Origin: Billgrantia zhangzhouensis | GTDB taxonomy: Bacteria > Pseudomonadota > Gammaproteobacteria > Pseudomonadales > Halomonadaceae | Direction of reading: 5' to 3' | Length of the DNA: 64,000 nt | Assembly (NCBI RefSeq): GCF_021404465.1 | Contig: NZ_JABFTT010000002.1 | Span: forward strand, 124,001 to 188,000 | Shown here: positions 21,285 through 29,907 of the stretch, piece after piece | How the letters are laid out: every line of letters starts with the position of its first letter | How positions within the stretch are numbered: the stretch's first letter is position 1 | Notes under the pieces: model-generated | Databases searched by the model: none | Told to the model about the DNA's origin: nothing | Seen by the model: only the letters and a program-made list of their open reading frames with translations | Made by a program: the position numbers and the translations under genes

Positions 21285-22207
21285 ACAACGATCCCTTGTT
21301 CCATGCCGGATGGATCCGCTTCAACGAGCAGCGCTGGGGGCTCATGGCCGAACCGCTGAACCTCGAGCCTGACAAGGGCGATGGCTGGCGGCTCGAGACC
21401 GTGCTCTATCGCAACCGGCACGGTCGCCTGGTGACGCCGCCACGCAATCCTCACCTGCCCATCGACTTCCAGTGCACCAGCGAGCGGCCTGCATCGCGCA
21501 ACCGGCGCAAGCGCCTGGCGCTTACCCGGCTGGCCGAATATCTGCAGCAGTGCGAGTTCGGCGGCAGTCTCAGCCTTTCCTCGGTGGCGGACGACGTGCG
21601 GCCCTTCGAATGGGCCAACATGGCGGCGCGCCCGCGCTACACCTATCACCTCGACATCGCCACACGTGAAGCGGCCATCGACCCCAATGCGCGCAAGAAA
21701 GCTCGCAAGTGTCGCCGACTGGGCTATCGCTGCGAGATCACCGAGGACTATGCCGCCGTGGCTGACTGCCTGGCAGGGCCGGAGGCCCGCAAGGGGTTCG
21801 ACTACCGCCTCGACGCGGGGGAACTCGCGCGCCTGGCCGAGTTGATGGGGCCCGAGCACTTCGTCTGCTTCCTGGCGCGCAACGGCGAAGGGGAAGCGAT
21901 GGGAACCCGTGTCTGTCTGTTCGTGCCGGGCGGCCATGCCCTGGCCTGGTCGGCGGGCATGAAGACCGAAGCCATGAAAGATGGTGTCAACAATCTAGTA
22001 GCCGAGGAGGCGCTGGATTTCTTCGACCGTCAGGGATGCACCGTCTTCGATTTCATTGGTGCCAACATCGCGCCGGTGGCGGAGATGAAGGAGGCATGGG
22101 GCGGACGGCTGGTATGCCACTACGCCATCAGTCAGCGCGGTATCCGTCAGTTGGCTCGCGAGGCATACGTCACGGCCCGTACATTGATGAAGAGGGAATC
22201 CAAGTGA
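21281..22207 (+). CDS. FemAB-like GNAT-fold acyltransferase
   Basis: The 308-aa product begins MNNDPLFHAGWIRFNEQRWG; the ATG at 21281 overlaps the previous stop. Features of the FemAB/Acetyltransf_6 group are a basic NARKKARKCRRLGY helix, a mid-protein CFLARNGEGEAMGTRV strand pair, and the C-terminal VFDFIGANIAPVAEMKEAWG segment. Members of this group occur in many EPS loci and are presumed to transfer acyl or aminoacyl groups. No donor or acceptor can be named. Confidence 0.7.
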   Translation: MNNDPLFHAGWIRFNEQRWGLMAEPLNLEPDKGDGWRLETVLYRNRHGRLVTPPRNPHLPIDFQCTSERPASRNRRKRLALTRLAEYLQQCEFGGSLSLSSVADDVRPFEWANMAARPRYTYHLDIATREAAIDPNARKKARKCRRLGYRCEITEDYAAVADCLAGPEARKGFDYRLDAGELARLAELMGPEHFVCFLARNGEGEAMGTRVCLFVPGGHALAWSAGMKTEAMKDGVNNLVAEEALDFFDRQGCTVFDFIGANIAPVAEMKEAWGGRLVCHYAISQRGIRQLAREAYVTARTLMKRESK

Positions 22208-23664
22208 ATGACATGACTGCACTGCATGATCGGAATTCCCAGGTCCGGCTGAACGCCGCACCGAAGACACCTCAAATGTCGGGTAGCCAACCCAGTGTCT
22301 CGGCAGCGGTCGCGACGACGGGCGAACCGGTACTCGCCTGGCTGGAGCAGATCCTGCTGGAGCGCTTCGGACTGCCGCTGCGCCTGGAGCGCGACGGCCC
22401 CGAACGGCTCTATCTGCGGCATGCCGAAGCTCCGGGGTACCTACTGTTCGACCGCCTGCAGCCGGGCTTCTACCTGGCCGGCGTGGATCTGCCACACACC
22501 CAGTGGGACGCGGCGGTCGAAGGCTTCAGCGCACCGCTAGACATGCCGCTGCCGGCGCCGGGTGCTGCCAGCCTGCCCCGGCCGCTGGTGGAGCCGACGT
22601 CGGATGGGCTGGCGATCCACTATGACATCCTGGGCCTGACTTACTGGATGCTGTCGCGCCAGGAAGAGGTCGAGGCCCAGGTGCTCGACCGCCACAGTCG
22701 TTTCCCCGCCAGCGCCTCCCATGCCGGTCGCCACGGCTATCTGGAGCGGCCGGTAGTCGATGAGTGGCTGGCGGTACTTGGCCAGGTGATTCGCCGCCAG
22801 TGGCCCCAGGTGAATCTGCGCCAGCACGCTTTCGCCCTGCGTCCGAGTCATGATGTCGATCGCCCCAGTCGCTACGGTTTTGCCCGCGACGTCAAGCTGG
22901 CTCGGGTCATGCTGGGTGACACCTTGCGCCATGGCCGCCCGCAAGCGCTACTGGTCGGCCCCTGGATTCGCCTGTGCACCCGTCGCCGGCTGCATCCGCT
23001 CGATCCGCTCAATACCTTCGATTGGTTGATGAGCGTATCGGAGCGTCATGGCTTGACTAGTGAGTTCTACTTCATCTGCGGGCGAACCGATCCGCGCAAG
23101 GACGCCGACTACGAGCCGGAGCATCCGGCCATACGCGACCTCATGCGGCGTATCCATGCGCGAGGCCACGAGATCGGCCTGCACCCCAGCTATCATACCT
23201 TCCGCAATCCCAAGGAGCTGGCCAACGAGGCCGGTCGCCTGCGCCGGGTGTGCGCCGAGGAGGGAATCGAGCAGGTCCAGTGGGGTGGGCGCATGCACTA
23301 CCTGCGCTGGCAGATGCCATTGACCCTGCAGGGGTACGTACAGGCCGGTCTCGATTACGACACCACGCTGGGCTATGCCGAAGCCCCCGGCTTCCGTTGC
23401 GGTACCTGCTTTGAGTATCCGGCATTCGACCCGGTCAAGGGAGAGCCGCTGGCGCTGCGCATCCGGCCTTTGATCGCCATGGAGGCTTCGGTGATTTCGT
23501 CGCTCTACCTGGGGCTTGGCACGGGTGAGGAAGCCTTCGAGTGCTTCATTCGGCTCAAGGAGCGCTGCCGTGCCATGGGCGGAACCTTCAGCCTGCTGTG
23601 GCACAACTCCGAATTGACCACTTCGGCCCAGCGCGACCTCTACGAACGCGTACTGGCCGATTGA
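22204..23664 (+). CDS. polysaccharide deacetylase-like protein
   Basis: The 486-aa product has a C-terminal NodB-like domain: RPSHDVDRPSRYG supplies the metal Asp, and GHEIGLHPSYHTF supplies the HxxxH pair. The ~200-residue N-terminal part is of a kind common to long EPS-associated deacetylases. The GTG at 22204 overlaps the upstream stop and has AGAGGG 7 nt away, better placed than the ATG at 22213. No signal peptide is seen, so it probably acts in the cytoplasm, perhaps on a lipid-linked or nucleotide-linked intermediate. Confidence 0.75.
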   Translation: MNDMTALHDRNSQVRLNAAPKTPQMSGSQPSVSAAVATTGEPVLAWLEQILLERFGLPLRLERDGPERLYLRHAEAPGYLLFDRLQPGFYLAGVDLPHTQWDAAVEGFSAPLDMPLPAPGAASLPRPLVEPTSDGLAIHYDILGLTYWMLSRQEEVEAQVLDRHSRFPASASHAGRHGYLERPVVDEWLAVLGQVIRRQWPQVNLRQHAFALRPSHDVDRPSRYGFARDVKLARVMLGDTLRHGRPQALLVGPWIRLCTRRRLHPLDPLNTFDWLMSVSERHGLTSEFYFICGRTDPRKDADYEPEHPAIRDLMRRIHARGHEIGLHPSYHTFRNPKELANEAGRLRRVCAEEGIEQVQWGGRMHYLRWQMPLTLQGYVQAGLDYDTTLGYAEAPGFRCGTCFEYPAFDPVKGEPLALRIRPLIAMEASVISSLYLGLGTGEEAFECFIRLKERCRAMGGTFSLLWHNSELTTSAQRDLYERVLAD

Positions 23665-23683
23665 GCGATCCAGGGGTATCGGC

Positions 23684-25027
23684 ATGATCCTGTCCGGCGA
23701 TGCTCTGACGGCGCGCGCTTCCGCTATCGGCTTCTTCGTGCTCTTTCCGGGCTTCATCCTTTATCACACGCTGGTGGCGATGGGGATGATTCCGGCACTG
23801 CTGGGCGGCCTGTTCGGCGTGGTATCGGTGATGATGTTCGTCGTCTACTGCGCGCTGCTGCCGTCTCAGCTCTACTCGTTACTCAGTACGACGCGCGGTT
23901 ATGCGTTGTTGACGTTCGCGCTGTTTGCCTATGTCCTGCTGTGGGCCGTGGCCAACTACGTCCTGCTCGGCAGTGGCGTCATGCGCGCGGCACTGATCCA
24001 GACCATCGAGACGCTGGTGCTGTGGCTGGTGCTGTTCGTGATGGGGTATCGCGTACCGCTCGCATCGCCGCGGCTGGCCCGCGCTTTCTGGATTGCCTTC
24101 GTGCTGATCGCCGCCTATCTGCTGTTCCACGTCGCGACCACCGGCCAGTGGATGTTCTTTGCCCGGCGGATGATCGAGGCCGAGGGAGGCGAGAACGTTT
24201 CCACTTATCAGGGGTATGCCCGCAGTGCTCTGGTGCTGCTGGTGTTCCTGATCGCGGTCAGCGAGCGCGCGGTGGTGCGCGCCGCGCTGATCGTGCTCGG
24301 TGCCTTCGTCATGTTCGTGCTGGGAGCGCGTTCGGAGCTGTATGCCTTCCTCGCGCTCTCGACGTTGCTGCTGACGCTGTGGGCGGGCATGAGCGTCAAG
24401 TACATGCTTACGCTGCTGGCCGTGGTCGCGGCCCTGATCGCGCTGGTGGTCAGCCAGTTCGAAGCGCTGGCCGGCAGCCGCCAACTGCAGATCCTCGACC
24501 TGTCGGGAACCAGTTCGTGGCTGGCGCGCCAGAATCTCGGCCAGCGTGCCGTCGAGCAGATCCTGGATAGCCCGCTGCTGGGACGCTTCGGCGGTCACAT
24601 CAGTTCGGCGGAAGCGACCGGCGGCTATGCCCACAGCATGCTCTCCGCCTGGGTCAATTACGGGCTGCTGGGCTTCGTGCTCTACCTGGGGTTGACCGTC
24701 AGCGCTTTCTTCGGCGCCGCCTACCGCATGTTCGTCGTCGGCGATCGTGCCGCCGGGTGGGTGTTCGCTTTTTCCATCAACTTCGTCTGCCTGCTGTTGA
24801 TCGTGCTGGCCAAGCCGGTGTTCTGGCCGCTGCCGGCATTGGGCTGGGGCGCCTATGCCAATGCCCTGGCCGCGGCACGCTGGGCACCGGGCAGCGATAC
24901 CGCACGGCGGGGCGGCGTGACCGGCGCCCACCATGACGAATCGGAGCAGCATGACGCTGCCAGGGACTCACAAGGACGCAACGATAATGAAAGTGGCACA
25001 CCTGACCTCCGCCCATCCGCGCTATGA
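23684..25027 (+). CDS. Wzy-like polysaccharide polymerase (membrane protein)
   Basis: The 447-aa protein has 10-12 predicted membrane helices and an extended periplasmic segment between them (SGTSSWLARQNLGQRAVEQI). A following RFGGHISSAEATGGYAHSML resembles the Wzy_C / O-antigen polymerase loop in which a conserved His-Ser (HSML) motif lies. It would polymerise repeat units in the periplasm. The C-terminal ~60 residues are hydrophilic. Its end overlaps the next glycosyltransferase by 41 bp. Confidence 0.75.
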   Translation: MILSGDALTARASAIGFFVLFPGFILYHTLVAMGMIPALLGGLFGVVSVMMFVVYCALLPSQLYSLLSTTRGYALLTFALFAYVLLWAVANYVLLGSGVMRAALIQTIETLVLWLVLFVMGYRVPLASPRLARAFWIAFVLIAAYLLFHVATTGQWMFFARRMIEAEGGENVSTYQGYARSALVLLVFLIAVSERAVVRAALIVLGAFVMFVLGARSELYAFLALSTLLLTLWAGMSVKYMLTLLAVVAALIALVVSQFEALAGSRQLQILDLSGTSSWLARQNLGQRAVEQILDSPLLGRFGGHISSAEATGGYAHSMLSAWVNYGLLGFVLYLGLTVSAFFGAAYRMFVVGDRAAGWVFAFSINFVCLLLIVLAKPVFWPLPALGWGAYANALAAARWAPGSDTARRGGVTGAHHDESEQHDAARDSQGRNDNESGTPDLRPSAL

Positions 25028-26105
25028 CACTCGCATCTTCCACAAGCAGTGCCGTTCGCTGGCTGCCGACGGTCACTCGGTGACGCTGGTCGTCGCCGAT
25101 GGCGAGGGCGATGAGACGCGGGATGGCGTGGAACTCGTCGATGTCGGACGCCTGCCTGGGCGGGTCAATCGCATCGTGAAGACCACGCGCCGCGTCTTCG
25201 ATCGGGCCAGGGAGCTCGAGGCCGATCTCTATCATCTCCACGACCCCGAGCTGATGCCCGTGGGGCGGCGGCTCAAGCGTTTGGGCAAGTGCGTGGTGTA
25301 CGACGCTCACGAAGACCTGCCACGCCAGATGCTGGCCAAGCACTATCTCGGCAAGATGACGCGTCATGCGCTTTCACGTGGGGTCGAGGCGTACCAACGC
25401 CGGGTCTGCCGCCACTTCGATGCCGTGGTGGCGGCCACCCCCTACATTCGCGATCGCTTCGGCGAGTTTCATCCGCGGGTCGTGGACGTCAACAACTTCC
25501 CCATGCTGGGCGAGCTCGACGGCGCGCCCGATGCGCGCCTGACCGCCGGCGTCGGGGAGTCGCCGATGGTGTGCTACGTGGGCGGCATCGCCGAGGTGCG
25601 CGGCATACGCGAGATCGTGCGCGCCATGGAGCGGGTCGAGCAGGATTGCTGGCTGCAGCTTGCCGGCGACTTCAAGACGCTGGCCCTGGAGCAGGAGGTC
25701 ATGACCTATGCCGGCTGGTCCCGGGTCGAGACGCATGGCTATCTCGACCGTGACGGCGTACGCCGAGTGATGGCCAGTTCGATTGCCGGGCTGGTCACGC
25801 TGCACCCGATCATCAACTACCTCGATGCCTTGCCGGTGAAGATGTTCGAGTACATGAGCGCCGGGCTGCCGGTGATCGCCTCCGACTTCCCGCTGTGGCG
25901 CGAGATCGTCGAGGGCAGCGATTGCGGGATCTGTGTCGATCCCCTCGATCCCGAGGCGATCGCCGAGGCCATCGACTTCATCGTGACTCGGCCCGAGCGT
26001 GCCCGCGAGATGGGCAGGAACGGCCAGCGGGCCGTGGCCGAGCGTTACAACTGGCAGCAGGAGGAACGCAAGCTGCTGGACCTTTATCGCGCCCTTTCCC
26101 GCTGA
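24987..26105 (+). CDS. GT4-family glycosyltransferase
   Basis: The 372-aa GT-B glycosyltransferase has an N-terminal half containing HLTSAHPRYDTRIFHKQC and DLYHLHDPELMPVG. Its C-terminal half contains GLVTLHPIINYLDALPVKMF and EYMSAGLPVIASDFPLWREI, the GT4 EX7E region. I start at the ATG at 24987 (AAGGA 10 nt upstream; matches family N-termini) rather than 24933. It adds one sugar to the lipid-linked repeat unit; donor unknown. Confidence 0.85.
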   Translation: MKVAHLTSAHPRYDTRIFHKQCRSLAADGHSVTLVVADGEGDETRDGVELVDVGRLPGRVNRIVKTTRRVFDRARELEADLYHLHDPELMPVGRRLKRLGKCVVYDAHEDLPRQMLAKHYLGKMTRHALSRGVEAYQRRVCRHFDAVVAATPYIRDRFGEFHPRVVDVNNFPMLGELDGAPDARLTAGVGESPMVCYVGGIAEVRGIREIVRAMERVEQDCWLQLAGDFKTLALEQEVMTYAGWSRVETHGYLDRDGVRRVMASSIAGLVTLHPIINYLDALPVKMFEYMSAGLPVIASDFPLWREIVEGSDCGICVDPLDPEAIAEAIDFIVTRPERAREMGRNGQRAVAERYNWQQEERKLLDLYRALSR

Positions 26106-26116
26106 CCGAGGATGGC

Positions 26117-27367
26117 ATGAGACACGTCTGGATCCTGAACCACTATGCCAAGCACCCCGACGCGGCCGGCGGCGCCCGTCACTACCAGCTCGCCAAGCAT
26201 CTGCCGGCGCATGGCTGGCATGCCACCCTGATCGCCTCGAGCGTCGATCACCCCAGCGGCGAGCAGCGCCTGGAGCGAGGCGAGCCGTGGCGACTGGAGG
26301 AGTGCGGTGAAGTGCGTTTCCTGTGGCTGCGTACCTCGAGCTATCGCGGCAACGGCGGGGGACGCATGAAGAACATGCTGGAATACGCCTGGCAGGCGGT
26401 GCGTCCGTCGCGCCTGGCCGGGCTGGAGCGGCCCGACCTGATCGTCGGCTCGAGCGTGCATCCCTTTGCCGCGCTGGTCGGTTGGTGGCTGGCGCGCCGA
26501 CACCGCGTGCCGTTCGTGTTCGAGGTGCGCGACCTGTGGCCACAGACCCTGATCGACATGGGGCGCCTGCGGGAGGGTGCGGCAATGACTCGTGCGCTGC
26601 GCTGGCTCGAGACCTTCCTGTATCGCCGTGCGCGGCGTGTGCTGACCCTGTTGCCGCGGGCGGTGGACTATATCGCGCCGCTGGGCGTGCCGGAGGAGCG
26701 GGTGGTGTGGCTGTCCAACGGGGTCGATCTCGCCGAGTTTCCCGATGCCAGCCCGCCGGCACCGCGGCCCCCCGAGATGCCGCTGTCGCTGATGTACTTC
26801 GGCAGCCACGGCGAGGCCAACGACCTCGGCGATCTGCTGGAGGCCATGGCGATCGTCAAGCAGGGCAGGCGCGAAGGCGAGGTGCCGGTACAGCTTCGCC
26901 TGATCGGAGATGGACCGGCCAAGCAGGAGTTGATGCGCCAGGCCAACCGGCTCGGACTCGACGGGCGTTGGGTGCGCTTCGAGCCGCCGGTATCCAAGCG
27001 CGAGATACCGGCGCTGGCGCGCGAGGCCGATGCCTTCGTCATTACCGTACGCGACCTGCCCAAGCTCTACCGCTTCGGCATCAGCATGAACAAGCTGTTC
27101 GACTACATGGCCGCCGCGCGTCCCGTGATCATCGCATCGGCGGCGGTCAACGACCCCGTTGCCGAAGCCGGGGCCGGCATCACGGTTCCCCCCGAAGACC
27201 CCCAGGCCCTAGCCGAGGCCATCGAGCGATTGCTGGCACTGCCACCCCAGGAGCGCGCGCGCATGGGGCAGGCGGGGCGGACCCATATGGAAGCCGTCTA
27301 CGACTACCGGATCCTGGCCGAGCGTCTGGCCGGGATCATGAACGACATCATGGATGAGAAACAATGA
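26117..27367 (+). CDS. GT4-family glycosyltransferase (WbuB-like)
   Basis: The 416-aa product has N-terminal NHYAKHPDAAGGARHYQLAK and FEVRDLWPQTLIDMG, both typical of WbuB/WcaI-type amino-sugar transferases. A C-terminal GT4 domain contains KLYRFGISMNKLFDYMAAAR and the donor-binding EAGAGITVPPEDP. WbuB-type enzymes often transfer N-acetylated deoxy or uronic sugars, which fits this cluster. The ATG at 26117 has GAGGA just upstream. It overlaps the next gene by 4 nt. Confidence 0.86.
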   Translation: MRHVWILNHYAKHPDAAGGARHYQLAKHLPAHGWHATLIASSVDHPSGEQRLERGEPWRLEECGEVRFLWLRTSSYRGNGGGRMKNMLEYAWQAVRPSRLAGLERPDLIVGSSVHPFAALVGWWLARRHRVPFVFEVRDLWPQTLIDMGRLREGAAMTRALRWLETFLYRRARRVLTLLPRAVDYIAPLGVPEERVVWLSNGVDLAEFPDASPPAPRPPEMPLSLMYFGSHGEANDLGDLLEAMAIVKQGRREGEVPVQLRLIGDGPAKQELMRQANRLGLDGRWVRFEPPVSKREIPALAREADAFVITVRDLPKLYRFGISMNKLFDYMAAARPVIIASAAVNDPVAEAGAGITVPPEDPQALAEAIERLLALPPQERARMGQAGRTHMEAVYDYRILAERLAGIMNDIMDEKQ

Positions 27368-27963
27368 AGCGACTGTTCGATATCGTCCTGTCCCTGGTGG
27401 CCTTGGTGCTGCTCTCCCCGGTGCTGCTCGTGGTGGCTCTGTTGGTACGGCTGAGGCTCGGCTCGCCGGTGCTGTTCCGCCAGCCCCGTCCGGGGCTGCA
27501 CGGGCGTCCGTTCGAGATGGTCAAGTTTCGCACCATGCGCGATGCCGTCGACCGCGACGGCAATCCGCTGCCCGACGCAGCGCGCCTCACGCCGCTGGGA
27601 CGGCGACTGCGCGCGGCCAGCCTCGATGAGCTGCCGGAGCTGTGGAACGTGCTCAGGGGCGACATGAGCCTGGTCGGGCCGCGTCCGTTGCTGGTGGAGT
27701 ACTTGCCGCTCTACACGCCGCGCCAGGCGCGGCGCCACGAAGTGCGCCCGGGCGTGACCGGCTGGGCGCAGGTCAACGGACGCAACGCGCTCTCCTGGGA
27801 GCAGAAGTTCGAGCTCGACGTGTGGTACGTCGACAACCGCTCGCTGTGGCTCGACCTGCGTATCCTGCTGCTGACCGTGAAAAGGGTCCTGACCCGCGAA
27901 GGCATTGCCCACGACGGCGATGTCGCCATGCCGCGGTTCCGTGGAGGTCATCGTCATGAGTAA
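27364..27963 (+). CDS. PglC-type initiating phosphoglycosyl transferase
   Basis: The 199-aa product is a minimal (PglC-size) polyprenyl-phosphate phosphoglycosyl transferase. It has one N-terminal re-entrant hydrophobic helix (FDIVLSLVALVLLSPVLLVV), then MVKFRTMRDA and the catalytic DE in SLDELPELWNVLRGDMS, VGPRPLLVEY and RPGVTGWAQVNGRN. It transfers a sugar phosphate from a UDP-sugar to undecaprenyl phosphate. The adjoining pglD, pglE and pglF homologues make diacetylbacillosamine the likely first sugar. Confidence 0.88.
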   Translation: MKRLFDIVLSLVALVLLSPVLLVVALLVRLRLGSPVLFRQPRPGLHGRPFEMVKFRTMRDAVDRDGNPLPDAARLTPLGRRLRAASLDELPELWNVLRGDMSLVGPRPLLVEYLPLYTPRQARRHEVRPGVTGWAQVNGRNALSWEQKFELDVWYVDNRSLWLDLRILLLTVKRVLTREGIAHDGDVAMPRFRGGHRHE

Positions 27964-28678
27964 GCGTCGTCGTCTCGCCATTCTCGGCGCCAGTGGCCAC
28001 GGCAAGGTGGTGGCGGATATCGCCATCCATGCCGGCTGGCAGGACCTGGTCTTCTATGACGATGCCTGGCCGCAGAAGCCCCGGCTCGAACACTGGCAGG
28101 TGCAGGGCACCCTACCCATGCTGCTGCGCGATCTACCCAGCTTCGATGGCGTGGTGGTGGCGATTGGTCACAACGGCATACGCGAAGCCAAGCTCGAGGC
28201 CCTGCTGGCGCAGGGGGCCAGGGTCGTGTCGCTGATCCATCCGCGTGCCACGGTGAGCCCCCTGGCGCGTCTCGGGCCGGGCAGCGTGGTCATGGCCGGG
28301 GCGGTGATCAACGCCTTCGCCGAGCTTGGCATGGGCGCCATCGTCAACTCCGCCGCTACGGTGGATCACGATTGTCGGCTGGGTGTCTGCGTGCACGTGG
28401 CGCCAGGTGCCAACGTGGCCGGTGATGTGGAAATCGGACGTACCAGTTGGATCGGTGCTGGCGCCGTGGTGCGCCAGGGCGTGGCCATCGGCGAGGGTGT
28501 GATGGTGGGTGTCGGTGCGGCCGTGGTGTCCGACATCGACGGTTATCTGGTGGTGGGCGGCGTACCGGCCCGGCCGCTGCCCTCATCGGCGAAGGATGAT
28601 GACGGCGACGACACCACGCCTCCCGACACTTCGAATGTACTTCGCTTCGACCTGCTTTCACCGCAAGGGAGATCGTAA
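27956..28678 (+). CDS. PglD-like UDP-amino-sugar N-acetyltransferase
   Basis: The 240-aa product has an N-terminal nucleotide-sugar binding domain (LAILGASGHGKVVADIA) and a left-handed beta-helix (VNSAATVDHDCRLGVCVHVAPGA...) with the catalytic His of TVDHDC, as in PglD. It would acetylate the 4-amino group of the UDP-4-amino sugar to give UDP-diNAcBac. A GGAGG site precedes the ATG at 27956, inside the end of pglC. The C-terminal ~30 residues are acidic and extra relative to PglD. Confidence 0.87.
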   Translation: MSKRRRLAILGASGHGKVVADIAIHAGWQDLVFYDDAWPQKPRLEHWQVQGTLPMLLRDLPSFDGVVVAIGHNGIREAKLEALLAQGARVVSLIHPRATVSPLARLGPGSVVMAGAVINAFAELGMGAIVNSAATVDHDCRLGVCVHVAPGANVAGDVEIGRTSWIGAGAVVRQGVAIGEGVMVGVGAAVVSDIDGYLVVGGVPARPLPSSAKDDDGDDTTPPDTSNVLRFDLLSPQGRS

Positions 28679-29859
28679 TGCTCAATGGTTCCTTTTCCCC
28701 CTGGCCTGCCTATACCCGTGAAGAAGCCGATGCGGTGACCCGTGTCCTGCTCTCCAACCGGGTCAACTACTGGACTGGCGACGAAGGCCGGGAATTCGAG
28801 CGCGAGTTCCGTCGCTTCGCCAACAGCGAATACGCCATTGCCGTGGCCAACGGCACCGTTGCCCTCGACCTTGCCCTGCACGGGCTCGGTGTCGGCGAGG
28901 ACACCAGCGATGAGGTGATCGTTACCTCGCGCACCTTCCTGGCCTCTGTCTCCAGCATCGTCATGGCAGGCGCCCGGCCGGTGTTTGCCGACGTCGACCG
29001 TGACTCGCAGAACGTCACTGCGGCGAGCGTGGCCGAGAAGATCACACCGCGTACCCGGGCGATCGTTGCCGTGCATCTGGCCGGCTGGCCGTGTGAGATG
29101 GATGCGCTCATGGAACTGGCCGAACGCCACGGTTTGTATGTGATCGAGGACTGCGCCCAGGCCCACGGGGCCCGCTATCGCGGACGTAGCGTGGGAAGTA
29201 TCGGGCACGTGGGGTGCTGGTCGTTCTGTCAGGACAAGATCATGACCACTGGCGGCGAGGGCGGCATGGTGACTACCAGCGATGGCGAGCTGTGGCGGCG
29301 CATGTGGGCCTTCAAGGATCACGGCAAGAGCTGGGAGGCAGTCTACGAGCGCGATCACCCGCCTGGTTTCCGCTGGTTGCACGAAAGCTTCGGCACCAAC
29401 TGGCGGCTTACCGAGATGCAGGCCGCCATCGGACGTATCCAACTGGCTCGCATGCCGCAGTGGAAGGCCGCACGTCAGCGGCATGCCGCGCGCATCTGGC
29501 AGGCTGCGGCCGGTTCACCGGGGCTGCGCGTTCCCCGGGTGCCGCTCCACTGCGATCACGCGGCCTACAAGTGCTACGTCTTCGTCGAGCCCGAGCGGCT
29601 GGCGCCGGGTTGGGATCGTGACCGCATCATGGACGAGATCAACGCCGCCGGAGTGCCTTGTCTCTCGGGTTCGTGCTCGGAGGTGTATCGCGAGAAGGCG
29701 TTCGACGGTACCGGCTGGCGTCCTGAGGCGCCGCTACCCGTGGCCCGCGAACTGGGCGAGACCAGCTTGATGTTCCTGTGTCACCCGACGCTGACCGAGG
29801 ACGAGGTCGCGCGGACCTGTGTGGTGATCGAAGAGGTCATGGCGCGGGCCTGCGCCTGA
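28678..29859 (+). CDS. PglE-like PLP aminotransferase (DegT/DnrJ/EryC1)
   Basis: The 393-aa sugar aminotransferase carries the PLP Lys in SFCQDKIMTTGGEGG, with EDCAQAHGARYRG preceding it and the VANGTVALDLALHG cofactor-binding loop at the N-terminal side. It should aminate C4 of the UDP-4-keto-6-deoxy-HexNAc made by the dehydratase at 29908-31875. The start codon shares one base with the previous stop (TAATG), indicating coupling. Confidence 0.87.
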   Translation: MLNGSFSPWPAYTREEADAVTRVLLSNRVNYWTGDEGREFEREFRRFANSEYAIAVANGTVALDLALHGLGVGEDTSDEVIVTSRTFLASVSSIVMAGARPVFADVDRDSQNVTAASVAEKITPRTRAIVAVHLAGWPCEMDALMELAERHGLYVIEDCAQAHGARYRGRSVGSIGHVGCWSFCQDKIMTTGGEGGMVTTSDGELWRRMWAFKDHGKSWEAVYERDHPPGFRWLHESFGTNWRLTEMQAAIGRIQLARMPQWKAARQRHAARIWQAAAGSPGLRVPRVPLHCDHAAYKCYVFVEPERLAPGWDRDRIMDEINAAGVPCLSGSCSEVYREKAFDGTGWRPEAPLPVARELGETSLMFLCHPTLTEDEVARTCVVIEEVMARACA

Positions 29860-29907
29860 CGCCCCGGAACCCGGCGGGCGTGGGCGCCCGCGTCATGGAG
29901 AGACGAT

